The translations under genes were made by a program, and so were the position numbers. Source: Gerris lacustris (Eukaryota; Arthropoda; Insecta; Hemiptera; Gerridae). Taken from it: DNA of 64,000 bases. Below the pieces are notes generated by a model, which worked only from the letters and a program-made list of their open reading frames with translations, was not told the DNA's origin and searched no databases. Shown one piece after another: positions 21,601 through 28,900 of this stretch (positions are counted from its first letter, which is position 1; each line of letters opens with the position of its first letter). Where the stretch lies: NCBI GenBank assembly GCA_951217055.1, contig OX578276.1, positions 112,561,313-112,625,312 of the forward strand, in the 5' to 3' direction.

Positions 21601-22053
21601 GTGACGAATGACATAACTACGCATGTCATTCAAACCAGTACCAGTACCTACTTGGTATTGTCAGAGGATCGTTTGGACGATACAGTAAACTGTTTGCAAA
21701 CGATCCTTGTGGGGGTTGGAACAGTTTGGATGACAGTACGAAACACTGTCCCAAGTCTGGTTGGAACTGCTTTTATCCATTGCCCCTGCCCGTGACGATC
21801 CCACGGACGGTACACTGCTTGGTTGGAACAAACCTATAATCTTAATACCCTCTTTGAAGGAGAAACAAGTAAACTCACCAAGACTAGTCCATATAGGGCT
21901 AGAAAAACAGTGGCTCTGAAAAAGAACGAGATCCCCATACTTCTCCCACGAATTAGGAAGTTCTGCATGGTTATTTTCACCAACCGGACCAATGTCTTTA
22001 ACTAATTCTAGAATTTCTTCCCTCAACTGATTCACATTCACGCAACCCGGCAT
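1840..22053 (-). CDS. TYW2: tRNA wybutosine-synthesizing protein 2 (aminocarboxypropyltransferase), 5 exons
   Basis: The coding exons are 21879-22053, 5313-5463, 4270-4473, 4116-4179 and 1840-2292; all introns are GT-AG and the phases join to 348 codons plus stop. TYW2 moves the aminocarboxypropyl group of S-adenosylmethionine onto the tricyclic base at position 37 of tRNA-Phe, a step in wybutosine synthesis. Visible motifs are LPNSWEKYGDLVLF in exon 1, DDFRTPKVSL in exon 2, the SAM-binding DLFAGIGYYTLP (residues 142-153), ACEWNP (165-170), GDNRK (194-198) and IHQNV (236-240). The Glu of ACEWNP is typical of TYW2, where the related m1G37 methyltransferase Trm5 usually has Asp. I chose the ATG at 22053. 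An in-frame ATG at 22101 would only add a hydrophobic stretch. The protein is shorter than the human one, mainly at the N terminus, so an upstream exon cannot be excluded. Confidence 0.92.
3340..3441 (-). repeat. hAT-like terminal fragment (remnant)
   Basis: Reading on the minus strand from 3441 gives TAGGGTGACCATACGTCCC followed by CGTTTTGACCGGGACAGTCC. Terminal sequences of this TAGGGTGACCATAC type are widespread in non-autonomous DNA transposons of animals. A separate ACGGGACATT stretch at 2519-2531 may be part of another copy. No partner end was found. Confidence 0.35.
4270..4473 (-). CDS. TYW2: TYW2 exon 3 (SAM-binding core)
   Basis: The exon has a TTTTCTTAG acceptor and an AG|GTTACA donor. 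It encodes SWDLERSMFCRGN, which replaces the similar stretch around QCMFSFGN in human TYW2, and then the SAM-binding loop DLFAGIGYYTLP and ACEWNPSAIEALR. Exon 4 (4116-4179) continues directly with RNLKMNK and GDNRK. Confidence 0.92.
4740..4960 (-). repeat. family-B repeat copy in TYW2 intron 2
   Basis: The plus strand shows CCAAATTTCATAAAAATTGG and TTTTAAGATTTGG and ends near TTGTTACCTTCAGTAAG, i.e. the reverse complement of the family-B head and core seen at 45856. It is diverged and its hairpin is no longer symmetric. Confidence 0.55.
5517..5668. mobile_element. MITE with AGGTTTGTTCCAAC end, TYW2 intron 1
   Basis: It begins AGGTTTGTTCCAACAGC and contains AGAACTGATTCAAAATGAGG and GAGCCTGTTGGAAC; the copy at 43596-43746 is the same element in reverse orientation. 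It lies 54 bp inside the intron from TYW2 exon 2. Confidence 0.65.
5669..6890. other. intron sequence without recognised elements
   Basis: No gene or element with defined ends was recognised here. A T-tract of about 48 bases occupies 6601-6648. Confidence 0.5.
6900..7060 (+). repeat. family-A repeat, internal fragment
   Basis: ATGTTTAGAAAAATGATACC, CGAGAAATCAATTTTAGCTC and AAAAATTATTTCTCC match the middle of the family-A repeats at 15621 and 26894. Both ends are missing. Confidence 0.6.
7582..7730. mobile_element. MITE with CTTTAGATTGTTACTCC ends, copy 1
   Basis: The left end CTTCTTTAGATTGTTACTCC is mirrored by GGGGAGTAACAGTCTAAAG at the right end. The interior (GGGATGTTTAGTCCAA, ACTTTGGGACAAAGGAA) is shared with the copy at 16486-16639. 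No transposase is encoded; the superfamily is undecided because no clean target duplication is visible. Confidence 0.8.
7745..7805. mobile_element. minimal copy of the same MITE (61 bp)
   Basis: Only the inverted ends and a short AT spacer remain: CTTTAGATTGTTACTCCCC at the left and GGGGAGTAACAATCTAAAG at the right. It sits 14 bp after copy 1, and its DNA can fold into a nearly perfect hairpin. Confidence 0.8.
8431..8893 (+). repeat. 5' LTR of the Gypsy element
   Basis: It starts TGTAACGGTATAGTAAGGTA and ends GGAGCATTTCA, matching 14612-15057. It has a 17-bp segment (TACGGTGTGACTGGTAT type) absent from the 3' LTR. An AATAAA lies in AAATAAAGCTCATAT. Confidence 0.92.
8895..8912 (+). other. primer binding site of the Gypsy element
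   Basis: TGGCCCCCAACGTGAAGG begins one base after the LTR. It resembles the complement of the 3' end of tRNA-Lys(CUU), TGGCGCCCAACGTGGGGC, with a few mismatches. tRNA-Lys priming is an inference. Confidence 0.65.
9262..10815 (+). CDS. Gypsy gag polyprotein (517 aa, intact frame)
   Basis: This is the structural protein of the retroelement particle. Residues 1-95 are a low-complexity Ser/Pro/Lys leader. Residues about 100-240 are charged and heptad-like, probably a long coiled coil. Residues about 257-420 are the conserved retrotransposon gag domain, with a KWWKVM motif near 310. The C terminus is Lys/Arg-rich and then acidic. No CCHC zinc knuckle is visible, which is unusual for a Gypsy gag. 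The start ATG at 9262 follows an AT-rich leader of about 350 bases. pol continues in the +1 frame. Confidence 0.88.
   Translation: MDNKEKLKTTNTGFVSDRKGRTVKSPTITAKEKSPIVNSPSPEIRSQNPIEAIPIAVDATPMTSSIPIDKRKLEKISDQGSKPTDKNEVQEGSKGDEINVIARLEKLEKTLDEKFSSYLSSIQEATKDVLKIIGDRVEKQDQEIKENQEKNSFEIEHVRQSISHVSDKIQGESKKVGNLTAYINERFGEIVQDIDKNSNDIAALKIDRDRNNHVLETWRMQVDAQVLSMEGNIKNIEERVGTSNGYYGPRNIDAIAMRTAVDAYMPKFNGSKEKNPNMFLRQLEDFFILTKIFEHEKLKFIRQVLVGPALKWWKVMSPLVKSYEQFRKLFIERYWDRTVQRRIFQHLVSGRYEESKGSTREEYAHKIMLNARELGPNLSDPEVFEYLINHFEPEVMNVYLSRNVQDIVGFSEILRIFDDRTSRKKEEKVSTNYHIQERTYSKNTEAKNDKKDLPVQRYKTPEERNKQKSFQPYKRDNVRQIRSVELEDDDRDNITEEENLEEICSEQTNMTQETAGN
10847..14160 (+). pseudogene. Gypsy pro-pol, broken (protease, RT, RNase H, integrase)
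   Basis: The frame downstream of gag (+1 relative to it) encodes an aspartic protease ending in the DTGS motif at 11066-11077, directly followed by a TAA at 11078-11080 and a second stop at 11108-11110. From 11144 to 13321 it is open again: reverse transcriptase with an FVDD active site (12062-12073), RNase H with CDSS (Asp at 12509), and the HHCC finger of integrase near 13150-13280. A stop at 13319-13321 coincides with a one-base frameshift. The integrase core continues in another frame to 14160, with catalytic Asp at 13351, Asp at 13531 and Glu at 13636 (34 residues between the last two). A chromodomain was not recognised. Confidence 0.9.
13366..14160 (+). pseudogene. Gypsy integrase core and C-terminal part, frame-shifted from pol
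   Basis: This is the last open part of the broken polyprotein. It holds DRGTQF and HPEANPVERYNR around the catalytic residues and a C-terminal GPYVIKRIVG strand typical of retroelement integrase tails. The first ATG of this frame is internal and not a true start. Confidence 0.88.
14601..14610 (+). other. polypurine tract of the Gypsy element
   Basis: AGGAGGGGCT lies directly before the 3' LTR, the expected place for the plus-strand primer. Confidence 0.75.
14612..15057 (+). repeat. 3' LTR of the Gypsy element
   Basis: It matches the 5' LTR except for five substitutions and the 17-bp gap after AAGGACC. It ends GGAGCGTTTCA. Confidence 0.92.
15621..16165 (+). repeat. family-A repeat, near full-length, inside the hAT composite
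   Basis: It shows the head GAGAAAGTATTGTGATGGCG (left hairpin arm partly lost), the core TTTTGACAAAATTTGGCATG, and the palindrome GGGGGCGCTACCCCCC. Then comes a tRNA-like B box in CCCGGGTTCGATTCCTCGCC and the tail TTTGTCTGAGTGGTCTTGA. Confidence 0.8.
16376..16433 (-). repeat. old hAT-type terminal fragment
   Basis: On the minus strand it starts CCAGTGCCGGATTTACCTTC and continues AGGCCGGGGCTTAGG. Such GC-rich CAGTGCCGGATTTA ends are common in hAT elements. No partner end was found. Confidence 0.4.
16486..16639. mobile_element. MITE with CTTTAGATTGTTACTCC ends, copy 3
   Basis: Left end CTTCTTTAGATTGTCACATC, right end GGGGAGTAACAGTCTAAAG; the interior matches copy 1 (GGGATGTTTATTCATA, ACTTTGGGACAAAGGAA). 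Confidence 0.78.
16790..16990 (+). repeat. 5' LTR of the Copia element
   Basis: It begins aGTTGAAGATTAA and ends CTTCATTA. The first base is A where the 3' LTR has T, so the usual TG terminus is damaged here. AATAAA lies in ACAGAATAAAAGCC near 16945. Confidence 0.9.
16991..17006 (+). other. primer binding site of the Copia element
   Basis: GGTTATGGAGCCCAAG follows the LTR. It resembles GGTTATGGGCCCAG, the complement of the anticodon region of initiator tRNA-Met that Drosophila copia uses as a half-tRNA primer. The use of the same primer here is inferred. Confidence 0.7.
17101..21141 (+). CDS. Copia gag-pol polyprotein (1,346 aa, intact)
   Basis: The start ATG at 17101 (MEPQKIYIDKLEGQ) is preferred over an in-frame ATG at 17035 that would add a hydrophobic, Phe-rich leader. 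Domains in order: gag capsid region (residues 1-250); zinc knuckle at 255-267, which reads C-x2-C-x3-H-x4-C, one residue shorter than the usual CCHC; protease DSGA from Asp302; integrase with HHCC finger and catalytic Asp495, Asp557 and Glu593 (35 residues between the last two); reverse transcriptase with YVDD at 1025-1028; RNase H with CDADYASD and SSTEAEY. The reading frame runs through the polypurine tract and stops 13 bases inside the 3' LTR. All catalytic residues I can check are present. Confidence 0.93.
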   Translation: MEPQKIYIDKLEGQNNWVDWKFQIRIHLQAHGLMSAVEGTLRKPKPLLEDSKESDVLEFEKQDAAFLKVEYTAQSIIVSSLTPNVRKLVNMCSTAKEIWNKLVGIYEQRTEQRQDRLFNDFFGIKEKNPVDSIAAHIAKLEKIWVELTDETWKEDKVKLPDSLFLNRVLNTLPVEYMEFVNAWESVPKEYRTINVLRERLCTVEQRFLDRKTSITEASTSGLVVSHNKHYHQKSGKQNSQPIVKSEKTKKATVTCFKCQGGHYRSQCPQVKAEGNKNNKVNRTYFISGEALLLDDRELWVADSGATQHITNRRDWFSTWETFISPPEIFVGNGQGMKALGRGNINVKMYANGIWDEGCLENVWYVPDAARNLFSLLSAVDKGVTANLEKDVCRLLRENKAVATAERRGGLYLMRMKVEIPEVAAIARTVDTLQLWHERLGHQNKRHVKSLLKNMGINVKVDKEFCEACVYGKQHRLSFGTRQQRGERPGDLVHADVCGPMPVTSLGGARYFVCFKDDFSRFRAVYFLKEKSEVKTKLVDFLSEVKVKGHVVKELLTDGGTEFDNSEIRQVISRAGLHHRIVMPYCPEQNGAAERENRTLVEAARTMLHSKNLPEYLWAEAINTAAYILNRSAPTPLKDKTPIQIWSGKTSKLNHLKIFGTVVFVHVPKQSRKKWDKKSLKGYLVGYCDYDGFRIWVPEKKRVVLSRDVVFKPESVIEESSSRYTDSIEIPFPANTSNVPENSIGTGRILNKSSDEQGEFRSGGNTHFIGDSDAGGKDRVDNTRSASVNPGVLGSQELGFDSEQTVGYHLRDRRQLKRPDFYGEWVTVAELEPTTVREALASSESRKWKAAMEDEMESLEENNTWELVDLPPGRKAITSKWVFKVKPNADGTPGRYKARLVARGYSQKAGTDYDETFSPVARFDTIRTILSVAAKEDLKLQQFDIKTAFLYGHLEEEIYMVQPEGYEDGTNRCCRLKKSLYGLKQAPRCWNRRFSEYLNKVGLKQSTADPCLFIRSSPKKIIVGLYVDDGLVAAEDEETILKFLGELKKEFKLTSGALNQYLGVTIEQTKSGIFIHQESYIQKVLKRFRLDTANTKSIPMEIGFTAEDIEHKPLDLSTPYREAIGSLMYLAVATRPDIAFAVNFLAQHIEKPEERHWQAVKRVCQYLKATAHLGIQYTSGSQEGLESFCDADYASDARTRRSVSGGICMFAGGAITWFSRKQRCTATSSTEAEYIAGSEAVKELVWLRQLLSEIATDAKVIPTLWMDNLGAIKLAKNPSFHKLTKHIDVRFHFIREKFEEGIFRLEHIAGERQAADMMKKPLPPCRLKTLGKRIGLNDCSSGGNVED
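21121..21128 (+). other. polypurine tract of the Copia element
   Basis: GGGGGGAA directly precedes TGTTGAAG, the start of the 3' LTR, and is part of the coding frame. Confidence 0.8.
21129..21329 (+). repeat. 3' LTR of the Copia element
   Basis: It begins TGTTGAAGATTAA and ends CTTCATTA, so the short inverted ends are TGTTGAAG and CTTCAttA, imperfect in two positions. Confidence 0.9.
21402..21837. mobile_element. MITE with AGGTTTGTTCCAAC ends, next to TYW2 exon 1
   Basis: AGGTTTGTTCCAACC near 21403 is mirrored by GGTTGGAACAAACCT near 21822-21836. The interior differs from the shorter copies at 5517 and 43596, so only the ends are shared. Its right end is about 42 bp from the TYW2 exon-1 donor. 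Confidence 0.75.
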
Positions 22054-22960
22054 TTTAGCATAACTATATATTAAAGGAATTATTAAAAGATAAAATAACA
22101 ATATACTTTACGGACAAGGAAAACTAGGCGACATTGATAGTTGAGCTAGTAAGCTTTTGTATCAACTTTTCAAGCAAAAAAATAAAATCTAAATTTAAAA
22201 AATATGAGCAGTAAAAGTAAAAGAGAATATTAACTAACATAATTGAATTTTGTATTGTAGTTACAATTTACAATAGTAGCATGGCAGAATACAACTAACT
22301 CAGGCGGGAACATTCGAGTATTATTTATAGTAATTATCCCTTTTTTCACTAACAAATTATATTTGTTAGTGAATGAAAAAAATATATTAAAGAGTATATT
22401 TTTGTGTCCAATTATATTTTACTTACAACACATTTTAAGGAAACAACCTATTTTTTTTTAAACATTTCCAAGGTAGTATGTCGTATGCAACGGCAACGCA
22501 AGGTGTCAACAGTCAACGTCAACATGCAACACCTTCCCCTTGGCGCCTTGGCCCTTGGCATTTAAAATATCAATGCAAAAAAAAAAATTTGTTTAAACCC
22601 AAATTTTTTAAAAAACAATTAATAATCTCAATTTACTAATAATCTATTATTATTAAACAAATTACATACAATACAAATACGGGAGTTGAGCTTCTCTTCT
22701 ACTGAAGAGTTTCATTCGGAATTAAATAACAATAAGTCTTTGTTAAGAAATTATGAACAGTATTGGCAGCTTTGCATTTGGCCGCCATTTGCATTATCAG
22801 CATGATTTCGTGCGCACCTTTTTGTATTTTTTTCTCGTCAAGTTAGTGCTTTTATCAGATTTTCGTTAGATAATTTAAACATTGTGGTCATGTAATTCGT
22901 GATTATTGCCCTTTTAAAGTAGATCCGTGTCTTAGTTATTTGAGTGATTATCTATTCACG
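22054..22960. promoter_or_regulatory. divergent TYW2-ELYS intergenic promoter region
   Basis: The start codons of TYW2 (minus) and ELYS (plus) are 907 bp apart, head to head, which is the usual layout of a bidirectional housekeeping promoter. A GCCGCCATTT at 22781-22790 fits the YY1/Pho consensus, a factor often found at such promoters. A local GC-richer patch (22490-22560) contains CCTTGGC repeats. No clear TATA box can be assigned. The transcription start sites are unknown. Confidence 0.5.
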
Positions 22961-25900
22961 ATGCAGTTTGTGCGAAAAATCAAGAAAAAAGACAGCGGCG
23001 AACTGCCGACTGATCTTCTCTTGTTTTTACAACCTACAGATTCTAAATCAATTACTGTTGGAAACTCCTTTTCAAGTAAGTATTAATTTAGTGGTATTAT
23101 TGTCAAACAATTAAAGAAAAAGTTGTTTTTTTTATTTATAGCCCCAATACTCCAAGAACTCAAAATCCCCCGCTGAGCCATTAAACCTTAAACATAGTGT
23201 TGATACCGTTGTCCAGAAAAGGGAAAAATCCTATGGCTACCTTTCAGAAGAGTAACATTCTGCATTTTTAAACTTGTATATGTAATACTGTTGTGATAAA
23301 AACCAAGTGTATATTTAATGATTAAGGTTTAGAATAATTACGCGTCTACTATACTTTGTGGATCATGATCTGATTACGCCAGACATTCTTTCTACTCTTG
23401 TCCCTAAATTTCTTCCTTAAGACCAAACAACAATTAAATTAAACAATACAAGGAACCATCTACTCTACTTACTAGATTTTCTTTCTCTGCAGCGATTAGT
23501 TGAGCTGATTGATATTATTGCGAATTCCTTGAAACATTGCTCTCCCCCATCTCTTTCTTCATGAGTCATATTTTCCTAAAAGATAACCAAAATGATCTTT
23601 TAGGTCTTCATGGAGGTGGTGGAGTTTACCTTTATTCATCTCCAATAATCTACCTTATTGTCATCGTTTCGATCTCAAACTGGATATTGAATGTGTTGGG
23701 TTGAAGTTACCCCCCCCCCCCCCCCCCCAATACTAAACCTCTGATCTTCCACATCATCTATAAAACGAACGTATAAAATGTTACTGTAAAACCGCCATCC
23801 TTCCCTGCTGATTCAATTATAATTATGCCTTCACCTGTCCAAACACCCGATCGTGCTGAAGAAATAATTAATTTCTACTACTGATTAAGCTCAAAGCAGT
23901 TCAACACAGTCATGAACTTGCATGGCAACTAATTTATAATTAGTAACTAATTTAATTTAACTAACTAAGTTGTTCGAATATCTCATTCCTATGTTTCCGA
24001 AGCCAAGTATCACCCTAACCTTTGTGTTACAGTTATCTCTTTTTATATTCGTCACGTCACCCAACCAACTTCTTCATTTTGTAATTATACTTGCTGTGAC
24101 TACCTAGGCCTCCATCATCACATCGCCTCTTTTGACTGGTATTCATCTCTCTCCAAGGTGGATCTAACTGTATATCCACGGGTCTAAGGTGGTTAGTCAT
24201 GGATATACAGTTGAGTTTCTGTAGTCCGACACTCCGCCATGCTTCATTTGAAGGAGTGACTGGTGTACAAGTATTTACTCGTACACCTCTCCCATCTGTT
24301 TTTTCCTCCTCCCATCATTTACTTCTTCTCTCTATTTTAAATCTTTATTTGAACAAGTCTTAGAAACTATTAAAAATATTAAAGCATCTAGAAACTCAGG
24401 TTCTGACCACATATCTCTTTCATTGTGAAAAGTATTTCTAAAATTATCTCACCTGTGCTCACTTCCATATTTAATAAGTCTTGGTAATAAAAAAAATAAT
24501 AATAATAATAATACACTGGCGTCTTTCCTTCCCTTTCGAACTTAGCTCTTATTGTGCCTGTTCACAAAAACCGGCCTTCTCCCATGTGTGACTAACTACT
24601 TTTCTATATCAATTTGCAACATATTCTCCAAAGTCTTTGAACATTTTATTCACTCCTACCTTGCTTCTTTAATTAACCCACTACCCTCTCCTCATAACAT
24701 GGTTTCCGCCCCTAACGCCCTACAACTAACATTCTTGTATCCTTATTATAATATTGGTCCCAATATTGCTCAAGGTCAGCAGGTCGATGCTATCTATTTC
24801 GACTTTGTTAAAGCTTTTGACTATGTAGTTTATTTTTGACTATGTAAACCACGGAATTCTTCTATCTAAACTTGAATCCCATATATTCCATCCTCACCTT
24901 ATAGCCTGGTTCCAATCCTACCTTTCTAACCGTAATTGCAGTGTCCGTTTGATCCCTCGTGTTTCTAAATTCTACGTCCCATCCTCCTGAGTTCACCAAG
25001 GTTTTATCCTGGGTCTTCTTTCAACATATTCATTGACGATTTTGGTTCTCTTATTACTTTATGCTACCTCTTCTTTGCTGATAATCATAGAATTCATAGG
25101 ACCATAACTTCTCCTCAGTCATGTTCCATCCTTCAGTCTGATATCAATGCTGTTTCAAATTGGGCTACAACCAGTAATGTGCAAATACACCCTAGCAAAA
25201 CATGCTTTATCTCTTTACCCTGTTCCAAATCCATAATTCCCTTGTCTTACCTGCTCTATGGTAAACCCCTGTCTAGTGTTCAATCAATTTGTGACCTTGG
25301 TGTCCTCGATCACAAACTCACCTTTGCCACCCACATCTCATCCATATCCTCTAAAGTCTAAAGCCTCTAAATTGCTTTGTCTCATATCCAATATTTCTCA
25401 TGGCTAATCCCTTGTTATATTTCCCTGTACAAAACTATTGTCTATCCTTGTATTGAATATGCTGTGCCCGTCTGGAATAACCTGAATCTGTCCAAAGTGT
25501 CTCTCATTGAAAATATTCAGTTTCTATGTCTGTAGAAAAGTGTACTAGTACTATCCATCCTTGTGCCATCGTTTTTCCATCAACCCTGTCTGCCGGCGTC
25601 GATCTGCTTTGAAATATTATTTCTTAAAAGCTTATTGAATAAAGCTTTTTGCGACGAAGTGCAAAAAAATATTGTCATGTGGACAGATTCCTATACATCC
25701 CTCAACTGAGTCCTCTAGTCCGTTTTGTGTCCTCTGTCTCTAATATTCCCATTTCCTCTAATAATTTTGATTCCCTTTCTCACCTCCGTCTCATCCTTTC
25801 TTTCTTCTCTAAGTGATTGTTGTTTATTTAACTATTCTTTTTGTATTTACTATTCCTAATTGTTGTTTTATTATTGTAATGTTTATGTTAATATATTTTT

Positions 25901-28900
25901 AGTTTTAAAATTGGCACTGTTTTTAAGTTACGTATGAGTGCCTCTCTTGTGATAATTATTTAATTAATGTAGAGGACTAAATAAAATAAATAAATAATCC
26001 TGGTTGAATTTTTTTACCCTTTAGATATAAAAACTAAAATTACACAGAAAACAAGGTTTGTGGATAGAAGTTAGTTCATTAATGCGTACTTTTGAAGCAA
26101 ATTCAGATGTTATATTTTTAAAAAAATCTGTATATTTGTTATATATTATATATTATATTTAATATAAATATGTTATATTTATTATGTATATATATTTATT
26201 TTTGTAGATCAAAGGATGTCATGGATTGCTTGTGAAGATAAATTAGCTTTTGTTAGCAATATGAACAATGGTGTACTACTGAAAATAGATCTAAGTGAAT
26301 ACCTTTCAGAATTTTGCACTGTAAGATAATAGTCATTTTTAATTAAGTATGCATACATACATTAAAATTTATAAAATTGTACATTGTTCGATCTTTCTCT
26401 AGCCAGAATATCCTAACGTTTTATACATATTTGCTCTGTAATTGGTTATTTTATTTTCAGATAACATGTGGAGAAGAGGTAACATTGCCTGGTTTTAGTT
26501 CTGCTCTCCTTGTGCTTGGCTGTGAAACCAACCTTGGAGGCCTGATTCTATTTTATCATCCTATACTTAGACGCATGATAAGGATTGTTGAAATAGATGT
26601 TGGGGTAGGCATTTGACTGTATTCATAATAGTTTTAAACAAATAAAGGAGATTAACTGAATCTCTTTATTTAGAATAAGAAAACCAACAATCATTGTATA
26701 ATCTTGAGGGTTATCATTATTATAAAGTGTTTTATAATCTCATTCCTATATTTGACTCTGAATGATTGGCTCTAGATATTTGTCTCCCTATTTTGTTAGT
26801 ATATATCCTTTATATGATATTCATGTTATTATCCAAAGCCTCAGTTTTTATGATGAATATTTGATGCTTGCTGTTCTATTTTGTTGGCTTTTTTTCTTTC
26901 TCATATAAAGAGAAAGTATTGTGATGGCGTGAAAATTCGATTTTGATGGTTTTACACATTTTGAGGTCCCCTGAGTCCAAAAAAATGTCTGTCTGTCATC
27001 AGTGCAGATGCGTGGAGCCTAAACTACTGGGCCAATTTTAACAAAATATGACATGTTTATGATTTTAACAAAATTTGACATGTTCAGAAAAAACATGCCC
27101 AGAGACGATATTGAGAAATTATTTTTAGCTCCAAATTTGGGAGCTCAACCCCCCAAAAACTCTCAAAAAAACACAAGGAAAAAATTATTTCTCGAAAACG
27201 GTACCGACGATTTTGATTTTAAAAAAAATTCTAAAATTTAGTCCATTTAAATACGAATCTAATGAATGGTATAAGCCTTTTTCCCAGGAAAAATCTAGTT
27301 CCCGAGAAAATAGCTTTAAACACGGACTGAGAGAGTCTGGGTTCAATTCTCCACCTAGTTGATTATTTTTATGATATAATGTTCAATAATAATTAAATGC
27401 ACCTATGAAAACTCAAAAACTAATAAATGGAAACCACTGGGCTAAGTAATTATGAACTCGTATATGAAAAAATTTGTCTGAGTTGTCTTGGACCGATTTT
27501 TTCTATTAATTATGTATAATTTAATTGCAGGTGGCAGTGGTTCACATTATCAGTAATGGCTATAAGGGTAATCCTCTTTTACCCGAATTACTCTCATGTA
27601 TGGATGGTATCCTGGCTATAGGGGGAATAGATGGTTCCCTTATTCTATTGGATTTACAGTACTCAATTTTAAGGAGAGGTATGCAATAATTTAGCATATT
27701 AATTTTTGATACTGCTTTTGGTTAATTCTCATGTTAGAGAGGGAATCCTTTGTATGTTTATAGAACTTTTTTTATAACCTATGAAAGTCTTATGTATTTT
27801 TTTTATAGTGTTGAAAGGTGAAAATGGTAGTGCTGATAATAATTTGGCATGGCCATCTAAAGTTAGTAAATTGCAATATGTTAGCCGACTGACAGATACT
27901 TGGGATTCTATTAAACAAAAAATGGAATTATGTCAGACAACTCATGACTCATTGGCTTTCTTACTTAATGGTGAGATTATATTAATTAATTTTTCTTTTC
28001 ATAATTTTAATAATTTATGTTTATGAATGGACCTTCACAAATACTGTAGTACAGCATAATACTAGGTTACTTTTAACATTGTCCTATGAAATTCATATCT
28101 TGGAAGGTTGATATTGAGACAATATGCATGTATAGTTATTAATATGATAACCGCTATCAAGAGTTGTTGTTAACATCATTGTTGACTTATAGATCTTGAT
28201 ATGTATCAAGACCGAATTTGATTTTTAATAGGTAAGGTTTTTGTTGTTTGACATATTTACGATGATTTGTTGTGTTAATTGTTCATTTTGGTTACTATTC
28301 TAATATTGTAATTGCAAGTTCAATTGATTAATTAGGATGAATAAAAGTTATAAGCTTTGATGTTATTCTATTTATGTAGTTATCTTTCAAGTTAATTTTG
28401 TTATTTTTTACCTTTTGTAAAATATTTATCTTTTATTTAGTTGTTTATTCTCATTGAAGCCCAGTGGGACCAAACACATGGCCAGACAACAAAATGGCAG
28501 GTTAAACCAAATGTTTACTGTATTAAGTACATGAAAACAGAGAACTACTACATTTAAAACATTTCAGTACCAAAGTTAACATAACACTGCAATATGGTTA
28601 TTAATCGAGATGTCAGCAGATATCTTCACAATACTGTGGTAAATAGACCTTATGTCTTTTATATACCAGGTCAGAAACGCCAGTGTGTCACAGGTGTCGT
28701 ATTAGGATTCACCCCAGCTGAGCAGCCAGTTAAACTGATGGCGAAAATGAGGGTTTCTTCTGTAATAAAAATTATATTAAGAACTAGCCTTCACCCTGCA
28801 ATCTATGCGGGGCTCATCACAGCAATCAGTGGCTAGGTTTCTTATTATCATGTAGGCCAAGTGATTATATTAAACGCCTTAATAGTTTTCTTTCCAAAGC

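Noticed and set aside
23711..23728. C-run as a functional signal
   Set aside because: It lies inside the decayed LINE and looks like a simple homopolymer expansion; similar C-runs occur at 15427 and 35881 in other transposons.
26894..27502. Family A as a Helitron
   Set aside because: A terminal hairpin is present, but the CTRR 3' end and TC 5' start expected of Helitrons were not found, and insertion between A and T could not be shown.
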